DNA of 64,000 bases, taken from Fragilaria crotonensis. Its lineage: Eukaryota; Bacillariophyta; Fragilariophyceae; Fragilariales; Fragilariaceae. The notes beneath the pieces are model-generated. The model ran no database searches and was not told where the DNA came from. It saw only the letters and a program-made list of their open reading frames with translations. Made by a program: the position numbers and the translations under genes. The DNA is taken from NCBI GenBank assembly GCA_022925895.1, contig JAKSYS010000881.1, positions 806,001-870,000 of the forward strand, in the 5' to 3' direction. Shown piece by piece: positions 44,310 to 54,740 of this stretch (positions are counted from its first letter, which is position 1; the number at the start of each line of letters is the position of its first letter).

Positions 44310-44969
44310 ATTTTCTGGTCGTTTTCATCTAATTGCAAAATGCGAACAAAGTTGAATCACAACGATGACACGTGCCAGAATGAAACCTAAATGAATCTCA
44401 GGCTGTCAAAGCTCGACGTCGAATGTGCTAAAGCACGTATTGCGATAGAGCAATCAAACCCATACCGGAAGCGCTACTCTCATCTTCCATGCTGAAAGCA
44501 GCCTTAACGAATCAGTTTACTTGCTATTGCTGTTCTGGTAGGACTCTCTACCATGGACATACGACAGAAACCATCGGTGCCGTTCAGCAAGTGAGATCTG
44601 GAAACTAATAAAGTCGTTTCAGTATGCAATCAATTATACACGCTCTCGTTCTCGTTATTTCAGTCTACTCTAACCGGTTTTGCTCAGAGTAGAATTCCCA
44701 CTTCCAATAGTTTTCAGCGGTTGCAGTTTACTGCAGTACACTCGCTACTAGCAGCTGCTTGAAGTTGATGCGAAGGCCGCTCTCAGAATTTCAAATTTGC
44801 AGCAGAAGCTTTGGTACAAACCTTGAAATTCTGAGCAAGGCATGCTACAATAACAACTATAGCTCATATAGGTATGCTTTATAAAGTGTCCATACTCATC
44901 ATACAGTTTTGAAATTTTAGAAAACTTAGATGCGGTATCTTTCATGTCCCACAAATCACATTGATCACC
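44310..44969. other. Spacer between PPCDC and RBR ligase genes
   Basis: About 660 bases with no supportable gene or repeat. The lower-GC part from 44590 to 44960 leads into the ligase start and is the likely promoter. Confidence 0.45.
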
Positions 44970-46622
44970 ATGGCCGACATCTTTCAATGGGGTGTACCAG
45001 ACGTGCTTACTTGGGCCCAAGATGTTGCCAAACTATCACAACCTGTTATCGATGCGCTTGCTGACAACGAAATTGACGGCCAAGCCTTGGTCTGCATCAC
45101 TGAAGAAGAAATTCAGAGTAAGCTCGGAGTGTATTCCATACCTGCTCGTCAATTTGTATGGGATGCGTTACAAGTTGTGCGCTATCGCCTCATGATTGCT
45201 GACTTTGCAATCGCAGTGGACCTGAACGAGAAGGAGATTGCAAATCTAGGTGCCCCCGATGCCCATCACCTCGACCATGCCGTCATCGATGTCTTAAAGG
45301 AACATACCCAACCTGTCCTGCAGCAAATTCTTGACGACAATGCTTTCGCATTGAGCTTGCAAGGAAGTGTCGCAGAGCAGCAATTCTACGACGACAGGGC
45401 ATTTGCTCTTAAACAACAAGAGCGCCATGACCAGCAGCGCCTTCAATCAGAATCCGACCACCTGTTCGCCATGTCCCTTTCTCGAAATCCTGGTCAGCCC
45501 AACGTGGTTCCACCACCGAGGACTGTCGTCCCACGATTATTCAAGAAGTGTATTGATGTATGCGTCAAAGAGAAAATCAATGTCGCGGAAGCAATCATGC
45601 CTGATACAGCTGATTTGAAACCACCCAGCGTACGTCAATCAGGAGTAACGAATCAAGCCAAAAGTAGGACTGACAGACGAAGCGGGGTTGCGGAACACAA
45701 GGAGGAAATTGACGAGACCAGCAATGTCATTCTAACCTGCCATGTTTGTTTCGAAGAGAGACTCGAAGGTTTCGTTTTCGCGTGCGAACATTCGAACTGT
45801 CAAAAATGTCTTCGTCAGCTTTTTCGAACTGCGCTTGGGGACTCGTCGTTGTTGCCGTTGCGGTGCTGCGAGCTTCCCATCGACATGAACATTGTTGACT
45901 ACTTGCTCAAGCCAAGGGAGGCGCTTGCCTTGAAGAACCGCATCGTTGAGCTTTCTGCGCAAGACAAGTTATACTGTCCTAGCTGCGGAGTTTTCACCAA
46001 TCTCGACCTTGTGGACAAGGCTGAATCGACAGACATGCAGTGTCATGGATGCGGTACCACTGTTTGTGTTGTTTGCAAGACTCTTTATCACCCGACCATG
46101 TCTTGTGAGACAAACAAGCGTAATAACAACGGAGCTGACGAAGAATTTCTGGAATATGCAAAACTACAGGGTTGAAAGCATTGCCCTCAATGCAACGTCA
46201 CGATAGAGTTTATATCGGGGTGTAATCACATGACATGCGAGAGCTGTACACACGCCTTCTGTTTCAAGTGTCTCCGGCCTTGGGATAAGAAATCGGGTTT
46301 GTGCAGTTCGGGCACATGCGAAGTGTGGGAAGAGGCCAATCTCGTAATCGCAGGAGAAGCACGAATTCGAGCCGAGGAAGTTGCTCAAGGAGTCGTTTTC
46401 CGACCAGAACAGCGCCGCGAGAGACAGGATGTTCACATCCGAGCCCTGTTGACGAACGAGGTGTGCGTACATCGGTGGAGACGACAAGATGGATACCGTG
46501 GTGAATGTGAACGATGTGGGTATGGATTGTATATGTATGGCATGGTCTGCAGAGGCGATTGCGGCACCACGGTTTGTTACACCTGTGCTCATCACAGGAT
46601 TCCCGCAATCGGTTGGCGGTAG
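44970..46622 (+). CDS. SAM-domain RBR-type E3 ubiquitin ligase, in-frame TGA
   Basis: An RBR (RING1-BRcat-Rcat) ubiquitin ligase, which receives ubiquitin on an Rcat cysteine before passing it to substrates. The N-terminus (residues about 1-70) is a SAM domain, WGVPDVLTWAQDVAKL...ALQVVRY. A Gln-rich helical linker follows. RING1 starts LTCHVCFEE with FACEHSNCQKCLRQLF, BRcat has YCPSCGVF, CHGC and CVVCKTLYH, and Rcat has HCPQCNVTIEFI, GCNHMTCESCTHAFCFKC. The catalytic Cys is that of HMTC. At 46173-46175 the frame carries TGA exactly where the family has a Trp just before the Rcat domain (G-W-K-x-C-P-x-C). The frame then continues intact to 46622. As written the product stops before the catalytic cysteine. 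ATG 44970 is the first in frame. Confidence 0.85.
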
Positions 46623-47352
46623 CCAGCATTTCGGGACGATCCCCACAATCCACAGTGCAGTCGTGCAGTCAACGACAAGAGTGTGTTGAGGTGTGTCATA
46701 ATGAGATACATCGTTGTGTTGGCACATTGGGCCTGTCATGTAGTCATTGACTCTGAGAGAGAAACAACAGAGATATTCCGCGCCAGGATTATGGACAAAC
46801 AGGCGACTTCATGATTGAAACCGCTACCAAGATAGAGATGCTGGTGAACTGATGATACACGTAGACGAACAGCCACCTTTTGGCGCTCGCCAAGATCAAC
46901 ATATTACTTGGTCATTACAAAATTCCTCAGCCAATCCCTCTAGCCGTAGGCAGTTGGAAGCTTTGTGCATTTTGTGCCCTGGATTCCAATCATATAGAGC
47001 GATCCCTGCTCCGTCTTGACGCCCCAATGTGATTCACGGTGCTGATGCGCGATCGGGTTTGCCTCCTTGCTTGCGAGTTCTTGATGTGTGGTTTCTGGTT
47101 TTCTGCTACGTAGCACTCGTACTAGAGAGCAATACCACTTACGAATAGTACTGTAGTACAATGTTTGCTGTGGGGGCACTCGACACTCGCATACTGTTGT
47201 ATTTGTACAGGAGCACTCGTACTGGAGACCTCCAGCATCTCCGGCGTGTTGACCCTGAGCTGCGGACAGTGAGGTTCTGCCCGGTGTAGCCGAAGAGAAA
47301 CCTCGTTATCACATTTCATGACTTGGAAAGGCAGATTATCCGACGATCAACA
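46623..47352. other. Spacer between RBR ligase and CDK7-like kinase
   Basis: 730 bases without a supportable gene. GTAC words are frequent at 47105-47230. The promoter of the kinase is expected in the last part. Confidence 0.45.
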
Positions 47353-48273
47353 ATGGAAAATTACAAGGTTATCAAAGCGCTTGGTCAAGGTACTTGGGGT
47401 GTGGTGCATCAGGCGGAGCAGAAAGGGACTGGAAGGATCGTTGCCGTCAAAAAGATCAAGTCCGAAAAGGCAGATGATGGGGTCAACTTCACAGCCGTTA
47501 GAGAGATCAAACTTCTCAGGGAATTCAAACATGAAAATATTATTGAGTTGGTAGATGTATTTACAACTCCCGACCAAGCAGTTTGCTTGGTGTATGAATG
47601 TGCAGTGACTGATCTAGAAAAGATAATCAAAAACAAAGCAATTCCGTTGTCGATGGCAGATGTCAAGCAGCATTGTCTGACGCTGTTGAGGGCGGTAGCC
47701 GCTTGCCACGAGCGGTGGATCCTACACCGCGATCTCAAGCCCGATAATATGCTTTTCTTGGAGGATGGCACAATGAAATTGGCTGATTTCGGTCTGGCTC
47801 GTATGTATGGCACACCAAAGGCAAGATTGAGTCCGCAAGCGATCACTCTTTGGTACAAACCGCCAGAACTGCTACTTGGCGCTTATGAATACAGTTCATC
47901 CGCTGACATGTGGAGTGTCGGGTGTATCTTTGCTGAGCTTCTGCTACGAAGGCCATTCTTACAAGGTATCAACGACATCAGTCAATTAGATGTTATCTTT
48001 ACCGTTTTTGGCACGCCCACAGAGTCCAGCTGGCCAGACCACAAAGCGCTGCCTCTGCCAGCTCAGGGTCTCATTTGGGACGACTGTGTCGCTCAACCGT
48101 TTGACGATTTCTTTACGGCAGCCCCTCGAGACGCCATTTCTCTACTGCGATCCATGTTGGTCCTGGACCCCAACAACCGGATTTCAGCTTCAGAAGCCTT
48201 GTCTCATCCCTACTTTATCAACGACCCACCTCCGACTCCGAAAGGAAAGCTAGTCCTAAGATCATCGCAATAG
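47353..48273 (+). CDS. CDK7: CDK7-like cyclin-dependent kinase
   Basis: A 306-residue serine/threonine kinase of the CDK family, best matching CDK7, the kinase of TFIIH and CDK-activating complex. Motifs are the glycine loop GQGTWG, VAVKKIK with the catalytic Lys, the cyclin-binding helix NFTAVREIKLLREF (CDK7 type), HRDLKPDN, ADFGLAR, the activation segment ending ITLWYKPPELLLG, and DMWSVGCIFAELLLRRPFL. The tail NDPPPTPKGKL recalls the proline-containing tail of CDK7. It is about 40 residues shorter than animal CDK7 and lacks the basic C-terminal extension. An upstream TTG-initiated extension is ignored in favour of ATG 47353. It converges with the symplekin gene, 66 bp between stops. CDK9/20-type alternatives are less likely but not excluded. 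Confidence 0.88.
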   Translation: MENYKVIKALGQGTWGVVHQAEQKGTGRIVAVKKIKSEKADDGVNFTAVREIKLLREFKHENIIELVDVFTTPDQAVCLVYECAVTDLEKIIKNKAIPLSMADVKQHCLTLLRAVAACHERWILHRDLKPDNMLFLEDGTMKLADFGLARMYGTPKARLSPQAITLWYKPPELLLGAYEYSSSADMWSVGCIFAELLLRRPFLQGINDISQLDVIFTVFGTPTESSWPDHKALPLPAQGLIWDDCVAQPFDDFFTAAPRDAISLLRSMLVLDPNNRISASEALSHPYFINDPPPTPKGKLVLRSSQ

Positions 48274-48339
48274 AATCAATTCCAACTCTTTAGCTCATTA
48301 AGGATTTAGGGCCGTTGCCCACACGAGGCTTGAGTCGCT

Positions 48340-51300
48340 TTAAGCCTTCGCGGGATACTTGCTCCGATAAACCTCCATGTGTTCTGGTGGGAGTTTTCGG
48401 ATCACCTCTTGGACACCATCCACACCTGCTTTCTCCATCATACTCACGCATCGCATCCATCCCACCCATTGACGGGGAAGCTCGTAGATCTTACCATCGA
48501 CCAACCTTGGCAAGAGGACGTGGCACATCCAATTCTGCAAACTCTCGTGTTTCGTTGTACTCAAAATGATTGTACGCATGTATGCCAACGGAAGCGTACC
48601 GTCATCTTCCGCCAAGAACGTCCCACTTATGTAGTCGAGTGCCTCACGAACAATGGCATCAGTAAAGACTGCGTCATCCTCGAGACAAAGGCGGACAGCC
48701 TCCAAGTATCGCTTCTGCGGAATGTCCAAAGCGGCAAAATCCATCTTATGCAAAAAGACAAAGCTTTCGCACAACGTCAAACCGGTTAGCATCGGATTTT
48801 CGGGATCTGGTTCTTCACGAAAGATAAGTGCATGCCGACCGAGTCGACTGCCCATGTGAACCAAGGACGCCATAAAGATGTTATTTTCGGCCATAACGAA
48901 TGATGGGAGGGCTTCCACCAAATCAGCACGTTTCATCCCTGTTACAACAGGAATGAGGAACCGAGGGTCTTCCTTACCGTCAGCTGTCAGTTTTGATTTT
49001 TGAATTTTGCGGCAAGCGTCGATCAGCTCCTCTGACGGCAGGTTGCGTTCGCCTGTTGGAGCCAAGTTGTCTAAGAAAGCCAATAGCATCGGCACTTCGT
49101 CAAGGCCCACCATGTCTGCAACTTGCAAGGCAATGGCAGCAGCGCCATGCTTGGTCGCTAAAGCTCGAGCCAATTTAGGCATATTTTCACGCACAGCCTT
49201 GGACAGAACATCAGCTTTCTTTCGGCAGCTTTGTTCCATCAATTGTTTCATCATCTCAGGACGCCGCACACATAGCGCCATGAAAAGAAGGGCGGGCTTC
49301 CTGACCTTGTCTGTGGCCGATTTCTCCTCGTCGCTTGACGCATGTCCATGATCACCAGCACCAGGACTCTTTGCAACTACTTTGTTTGCCACTTCAATTT
49401 TGTCAAAACTATCGATTGCGAATTGTGCAGCTTGTTCCAATGCAGAGGTTGCTGCTTCAACAACCATAGCGCCGTGTCCTTCAGATTTTGGGAAGAATAC
49501 ATTCATCACAAGCTTGAGGGCCTTGTCTTCGACGGAAGCACTTGCAGGTATATGCCCTGCCGCAATTGAGACAGCACAGAAGATTGCTGCGCGCCTGGTT
49601 TCAGGATTGCTGCGCTGAAAGGCAACGTCGCGAAGCGACACCAAGGCTGCTGTCGCTCGCTTCTCTGCTGCCATTTTGGCAGCGTTGATAGCCGCTGAGG
49701 CTGCGATGGTTTGCGACGACGACTTGCGCGCTGCATCGGATGCCTTTTTCGTAATGTCCTCAATATCACAAAGGCCGCAGACAAAGCGTAACGTTGAAGG
49801 TGCAACGTACGGCAGTATTCCCAATTGTTGCGTCAGAGACGACGTCCCAAGTGTCGTCACCCTCTTCTTTTCCACATCGTTTGGCTTTTCGATGGCTTGG
49901 CCACTGCTGTGGACCACCGCAGCAGCGAACAAATTGAAGGCATTGTCGTAACTTAGGCTGGTGCCGTCCTTTGTGGCATCACAGCTCTCCATGTATGCTT
50001 CACTAAGGAGGCTATTCGCAAGTGTAAGAGATGGATTGACCACGGTTGATGGTCGGGCGCCAGCGTGATTCACGGTGCCCACCCTGGGCGTTAAATCGCT
50101 GACAAGGCAAGCTGAAACTAGTGGGTATTCATCAACGAAATTCTGAAGGTCAGACTTTGCAACCCCTAGCATATGAGAGCTTGAGTTATCTTGGATTTTT
50201 TGAACGACACGATGGACACTCTCCGATGCGAATTCCTGGGCTTGAGCCAAATCGGGAGATGGCTTTATGTTTTGAAGTGTCCATGCCAGCTTGGCAGCAA
50301 CCTTAAATCCGAAATCCAGCATACCGTCGTCACGAGATCCCGCCGTCGTCTGGAGGATACGACTGAGCGCTTGTGAAGCAGCAGTTCGACATTGGGATTG
50401 AAATATCTTCGGTAGGTCTTCCGCTGCCTTCTTGTCTAGCATGTCGGATTTTGCCACATCATGCTCGCTTTCAGCTGCGAGGAGCGTCTTGTCATCGAGC
50501 TTGAAGCAAGGTTCGTTGTCAGTATCCATATGCCAGCAGTTTCCTCCATCACGTTCATACCAACGACCTTCGTCTTCCGCAAGAGAAATTCCATTAGTCA
50601 TGACAGCATCGATAACAACATCAAAAGTAATAGGTCGTTTTCGGCTCTTTGAGGCACCCGCCGGACGAGTAGATGGAAGGTGAAGTAGATTAGCAAGGAT
50701 CAACTCCACCCCATCTACCATGCTGGAAGGAAGTTGAATCCCATGACCAAGACCCCGAGCAGCCTTGGCAGCCCTCATTTTTGCCAATGCATCATCGGTC
50801 TCGCGACTTCGCTTGCTTACGCGTTTGTCTTCGCTGGCATCCCACTCATAAAACATAGCGGCGCGATTACGAGCAGCTCGACCAGCAGTCTTGAGCGCCG
50901 CGGTCTGCTCTGCCATAGCTAGCGCCTTATCGGCTTGCATGGTCATATCGTACTTAGAGAGAGCCTTATGGAGAATTTCAGAACCATTTGTAGTGACGGA
51001 AAGCGCATTTCGAAGGAGCGTTAGACAGGAGGCTCGAAGATGTGAGGCTATGGAAAGAGCAGCTGCTCTGGTGAAAGCTGCACTCTCGACAGGAGGATCT
51101 GCCGCCCGACGTGCTAGACAGGTAGCTGCTTCTTTGAAAAAGACTGGTCGATTGACAGCTAGCATGGATACCGCATTGATGGTGAGCGAATATGGCTTTT
51201 GTGTGAGAGTGAATTCAAAATCAATCTCGGCTCGATTGATATTCAATTCAAGCTGGTCGTCGTCGACTTGAATGGATGACTCGAGGGCCAAGTATGCGAG

Positions 51301-52503
51301 AGCCGCAGGCTTGAGGACGTTGACAACTGCTGAAGAAGGCAGCCCATCGTCACCTCCTTGTAATACATCGGACAACAGATTATCATCAATCTTGACTTGC
51401 CCGCCCATTGCCACCAGACCGCGCAGTGTTGTAAAGGCGTACTCAGCAATTGCTTCCAAAGCCTCTCGAGTAATGACAGGGTTACCCTCCGGCAAATCTT
51501 CAATAGAAAAATCCTTTGAGTTCATGCCTTTACGCCGTCGTCCATCGTTCTGTTCCTCCTTACTAGAGCACGACACAGCAACAATTTCCAAGAATTTGAT
51601 GCAAGCACTGCGTAACCCATCTCCACTGTCTCCGGCGTTGACAAAAAGTTTCTTAAGAACTCCTTCCACCATTTTCATGACAGGACCGTACAACTTGGCA
51701 GCACCTCGATCATCAGCATCATCTACCCTCCTAGCGATATGACGAAGGGAAGGACGAAGCGACGCCGATGCTGCAATTACCCCACGTGACGCCACGGCAT
51801 CTTCCGACACATTCGAAGTAAATACTCCAGGCAATGTACAGTAGATGGATGCCTGCACCCAGTATCGAAGAATCTCGCCTTCGCGCGCCATCCTCTTTAC
51901 CGCACGTCGCTTTTGTAGCAGTCGGAGGGCTGGGGTGTCGCTGGAAGAGGCGTGACCTCCACCTCCAGATCCATACGGTCCCATATTTGGACCTGTACTG
52001 GTAGTATCTAGCCAACTGCCTGCTTTCTGACACTCCCCCCAAAATATATGAAAAAATTCCAAACTTGCTGCTCGTTTTGCCGGGATGGTATCAGATTGAG
52101 CAAATTCCAACATGAAGGGCAATACCAAATCAGAAACCACTCGTTCGTACACATCTTCGCAACTCGCTTCGACTCCTTCTCCCGGACCACCCAGAGACGA
52201 ATAATATGTTCGTGCAATCGACGGTCCTGTATGCGCCGCCACTTCCACGACGGGCCTCAGAAGTGTGGCCAATTCCTCGTGCACCGTCATCTTCAATCCT
52301 GGTGATCGCGTCCCCGAATGGCGCTTGACCTGATCAATCGCTGCCACAACCCGTCCCATGAGATCTTCCAATGCCAATGTGAGAGGATCCTCCTTGTCGC
52401 CTTCTGGTTCCGACGGCAGATCAGGTGCGGCGTTGTCATCGTCGGACATGTCCTCGGTAGTTGGCGGAGGGTCGTCATCGCGTTGTTGCTGGCGGCGCAT
52501 CAT
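48340..52503 (-). CDS. SYMPK: Symplekin/Pta1-like mRNA 3'-end processing scaffold
   Basis: A 1387-residue single-exon protein, the expected size for symplekin, a HEAT-repeat scaffold of the cleavage and polyadenylation machinery. The C-terminal 200 residues match the Symplekin_C domain: LTGLTLCESFVFLHKMDF, KRYLEAVRLCLEDDAVFTDAI, PLAYMRTIILSTTKHESLQN, LPRLVDGKIYELPRQWVGW and VIRKLPPEHMEVYRSKYP. The N-terminal half is alanine-rich and helical with HEAT-like spacing, starting after an acidic disordered head (MMRRQQQRDDDPPPTTEDMSDDDN). A nuclear location is inferred from the family. The assignment rests mainly on the C-terminal domain. The neighbouring convergent gene, CDK7-like, also serves RNA polymerase II, but shared regulation is not shown. 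Confidence 0.87.
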   Translation of the reverse strand: MMRRQQQRDDDPPPTTEDMSDDDNAAPDLPSEPEGDKEDPLTLALEDLMGRVVAAIDQVKRHSGTRSPGLKMTVHEELATLLRPVVEVAAHTGPSIARTYYSSLGGPGEGVEASCEDVYERVVSDLVLPFMLEFAQSDTIPAKRAASLEFFHIFWGECQKAGSWLDTTSTGPNMGPYGSGGGGHASSSDTPALRLLQKRRAVKRMAREGEILRYWVQASIYCTLPGVFTSNVSEDAVASRGVIAASASLRPSLRHIARRVDDADDRGAAKLYGPVMKMVEGVLKKLFVNAGDSGDGLRSACIKFLEIVAVSCSSKEEQNDGRRRKGMNSKDFSIEDLPEGNPVITREALEAIAEYAFTTLRGLVAMGGQVKIDDNLLSDVLQGGDDGLPSSAVVNVLKPAALAYLALESSIQVDDDQLELNINRAEIDFEFTLTQKPYSLTINAVSMLAVNRPVFFKEAATCLARRAADPPVESAAFTRAAALSIASHLRASCLTLLRNALSVTTNGSEILHKALSKYDMTMQADKALAMAEQTAALKTAGRAARNRAAMFYEWDASEDKRVSKRSRETDDALAKMRAAKAARGLGHGIQLPSSMVDGVELILANLLHLPSTRPAGASKSRKRPITFDVVIDAVMTNGISLAEDEGRWYERDGGNCWHMDTDNEPCFKLDDKTLLAAESEHDVAKSDMLDKKAAEDLPKIFQSQCRTAASQALSRILQTTAGSRDDGMLDFGFKVAAKLAWTLQNIKPSPDLAQAQEFASESVHRVVQKIQDNSSSHMLGVAKSDLQNFVDEYPLVSACLVSDLTPRVGTVNHAGARPSTVVNPSLTLANSLLSEAYMESCDATKDGTSLSYDNAFNLFAAAVVHSSGQAIEKPNDVEKKRVTTLGTSSLTQQLGILPYVAPSTLRFVCGLCDIEDITKKASDAARKSSSQTIAASAAINAAKMAAEKRATAALVSLRDVAFQRSNPETRRAAIFCAVSIAAGHIPASASVEDKALKLVMNVFFPKSEGHGAMVVEAATSALEQAAQFAIDSFDKIEVANKVVAKSPGAGDHGHASSDEEKSATDKVRKPALLFMALCVRRPEMMKQLMEQSCRKKADVLSKAVRENMPKLARALATKHGAAAIALQVADMVGLDEVPMLLAFLDNLAPTGERNLPSEELIDACRKIQKSKLTADGKEDPRFLIPVVTGMKRADLVEALPSFVMAENNIFMASLVHMGSRLGRHALIFREEPDPENPMLTGLTLCESFVFLHKMDFAALDIPQKRYLEAVRLCLEDDAVFTDAIVREALDYISGTFLAEDDGTLPLAYMRTIILSTTKHESLQNWMCHVLLPRLVDGKIYELPRQWVGWMRCVSMMEKAGVDGVQEVIRKLPPEHMEVYRSKYPAKA

Positions 52504-53499
52504 GATGGAATGAACGAATCAGCGATCGTGTGATCGTGTATGATTGCGTTTCGGGAGTGGTACGAGGAATCACGCCACAACAGCAATGTTCATCAGCTGT
52601 TCTGAACTTTGATCACTTGACTCCGGTTAAAGTGATGCGACAGCCAAAATCTTCCCCTCTCTAGTAGAGTTTGTCGTTCTTACTGTATACGACTAGCTAG
52701 TATCTCACATCTGATCACATCCTCGCCTTGTGTAGAAGCGGTAAGTCGACAGACGGCATGCAAGACTGCAACCGCAAATCATCACGTCCCTCACCAAGCG
52801 CGCCTTGTCCTCTTGATGCAACCACGTACTCCGTACTGGTACGATGAAGTACTGGATGTTGCAGTACCAGTGCTCGAGTGGGAACCAAGTACTATGGTAC
52901 TTGTACAGGGAGTTGTACGAATGCAGTATCCAGATATGAAGTATGCATATGCAGCAAGCATTATATACATATATGCATAGGTTGTATTGTTGTGTATGAA
53001 GATATACTGTAAGTGCGTACAGTCCCTCTAGTATAGAACTACAGGTACCTGGTGGCTAATACCCCTATCTAGTAGACGTAGACACTCTAGAGTAGACACT
53101 ACTACTACTAGCACTTCGGATTCGGCGTCCTACAGTATTTTTCATCCTGAGTACAATGTACCTGGTACACTGTACCTGGGACATCCGGAATTCCGGGTTA
53201 ACCCAAACATTTCGAAGTTTTTGGGGATACGAGTGATTCTTGTCGGGAGCATGGCGGAAACCGTACAAGGGTACTGTACGATGCCAGGCAGAGCTCCTGT
53301 GTCATTCATACTCATTGATTTTCCCCGCCTATCATACATAGGCACAGACACCTAAAGAAAAAATTTTGTCGTTAACGCATATTAATAACGATCATATAAC
53401 GTCATCAGAAGATGGAAGGCGACAATAATACTTCTGCGCCGGCCGGCCACAAACTCAAGTTTGCATGTATGGACATCGCTCCGAACACGATTTCCATTG

Positions 53500-53830
53500 A
53501 ACCGATTTCGATGAACCAGATTTTCGATGAACCGATTTTGATGAACCAGATTTTCGATGAACCGATTATGATGAACCGGATTTTTGATGAACACGGTTTG
53601 ATGAACCGGATTTCTCTTGAATACAGTTAATGAACCGGGACTCCTTATGACCAAAGAATAGAAGCGGGATTCTTAATTAACCAAAAAAAATAGCCGTATT
53701 CTAAATGACCGAAAGAATGAATCGGGATTCTTAATGAACCAAAAATGAACCGGGATTCTTAATGAACCGGAAAATGAACCGGGATTCTCAATGAACCGAA
53801 AACATGAACCGGGATTTATATTGAACTTTT
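53500..53830 (+). repeat. Degenerate ATGAACCG(A/G)(G)ATT minisatellite
   Basis: Tandem variants of GATGAACCGATTTT at about 15-18-bp spacing (53508-53620) pass into longer units of roughly 25-30 bp built on ATGAACCGGGATTCTTA (53625-53830). The shared core is TGAACC. The short reading frames through it, such as 53412-53630, are artefacts of the period. Confidence 0.85.
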
Positions 53831-54512
53831 TGCCGTTGCGCGCCGGCCGACCGATGAATCAAGAGTTACGCGCCTGCCAAGCTCTTCGCGCGCCGGCCTA
53901 CATTGTAATAATTTGATATTTCGATAACCGTTTTCCATCGAATGATTTAAAATACCTTTCGTGTTTGGATATGTCTATAACTTTCATTCTTTGTCAGCGT
54001 GTCTGTTCTATCTTCCATCCAAATGACACATCATTTTTCGAGCTATTTTCTAGTTTTAATAATTCGGTCATTTGATTGCATTGCTCCATAATTCTGTCCT
54101 CCACGTCCTCAACGACACGATTTTCCGGATGTCCCTGTACTGAAGCACTTTCATCGCATCCGCCAGCATTTTACAGTGCGCATCCCATGGAGTCTGTGCC
54201 GATGAAACTGGAACCTTGTATACTACAAGTATTGTACCTGGTACTGAGTATTTACTATTTAGTACGGATTACAGTATGATAGAGAACGTGGTAGCGGTAC
54301 GTACAGACAAGTAGTACGATAGTCCCATCCAAGGATGAAACCTACCGGTACATGAAGGATACTGTTCACGAGTACCGGTACTCGAGTGCGCAAGTGGGCG
54401 GCCTACTGGCAGCTGGCAGCTCGAAACGATGGCAAAACTGTGATCATTAAAAATTGGGGATATTGCTTTTGTACCTGTTAACTTTGCAAACACCTGTTAT
54501 CTTTGTTAATAC

Positions 54513-54538
54513 ACCTGTTTTCTACGTAGAAAACAGGT
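54513..54538. repeat. 26-bp perfect palindrome
   Basis: ACCTGTTTTCTAC is followed immediately by its reverse complement, centred on TACGTA. The word ACCTGTT recurs directly upstream in two diverged copies (54474 and 54492), each followed by A(A/T)CTTTG, and once more as AACAGGTG near 54553. It could form a cruciform, act as a dimer binding site, or be a small fold-back element. It lies 200 bp upstream of the PfkB start. Confidence 0.9.
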
Positions 54539-54740
54539 TTTATAAGAAAGAAAACAGGTGTTTTAAAGTTGTTGCAAAAATAAAAGGTGGAATAACAATT
54601 TCCCCTTAAAAATTTCTCGACTTCAACCTTCACACCAACAATCAACAATCAACGACGACTGCCACCATGCCTGATTGAACGAGAGAATCACATCCACATT
54701 TTCCTCGCATGGCCACTTCATTATTGAAACCTAGGATCCC

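Larger units (their letters stand above)
52504..54740. other. Long divergent spacer with repeats
   Basis: 2.2 kb between the symplekin start and the PfkB kinase start. GTAC words are dense at 52825-53070 and 54220-54390. A degenerate repeat block covers about 53500-53830, and a palindrome lies at 54513-54538. Low-GC sequence fills 53900-54110. No gene is supported. The two promoters are expected at the ends. Confidence 0.5.

Noticed and set aside
46173-46175. Selenocysteine codon
   Set aside because: The family has Trp, not Cys, at this position, and no hairpin resembling a SECIS was recognised downstream.
53412-53630. 72-codon frame with repeated MNQIFDEP units
   Set aside because: The peptide repeat is a product of the DNA minisatellite.
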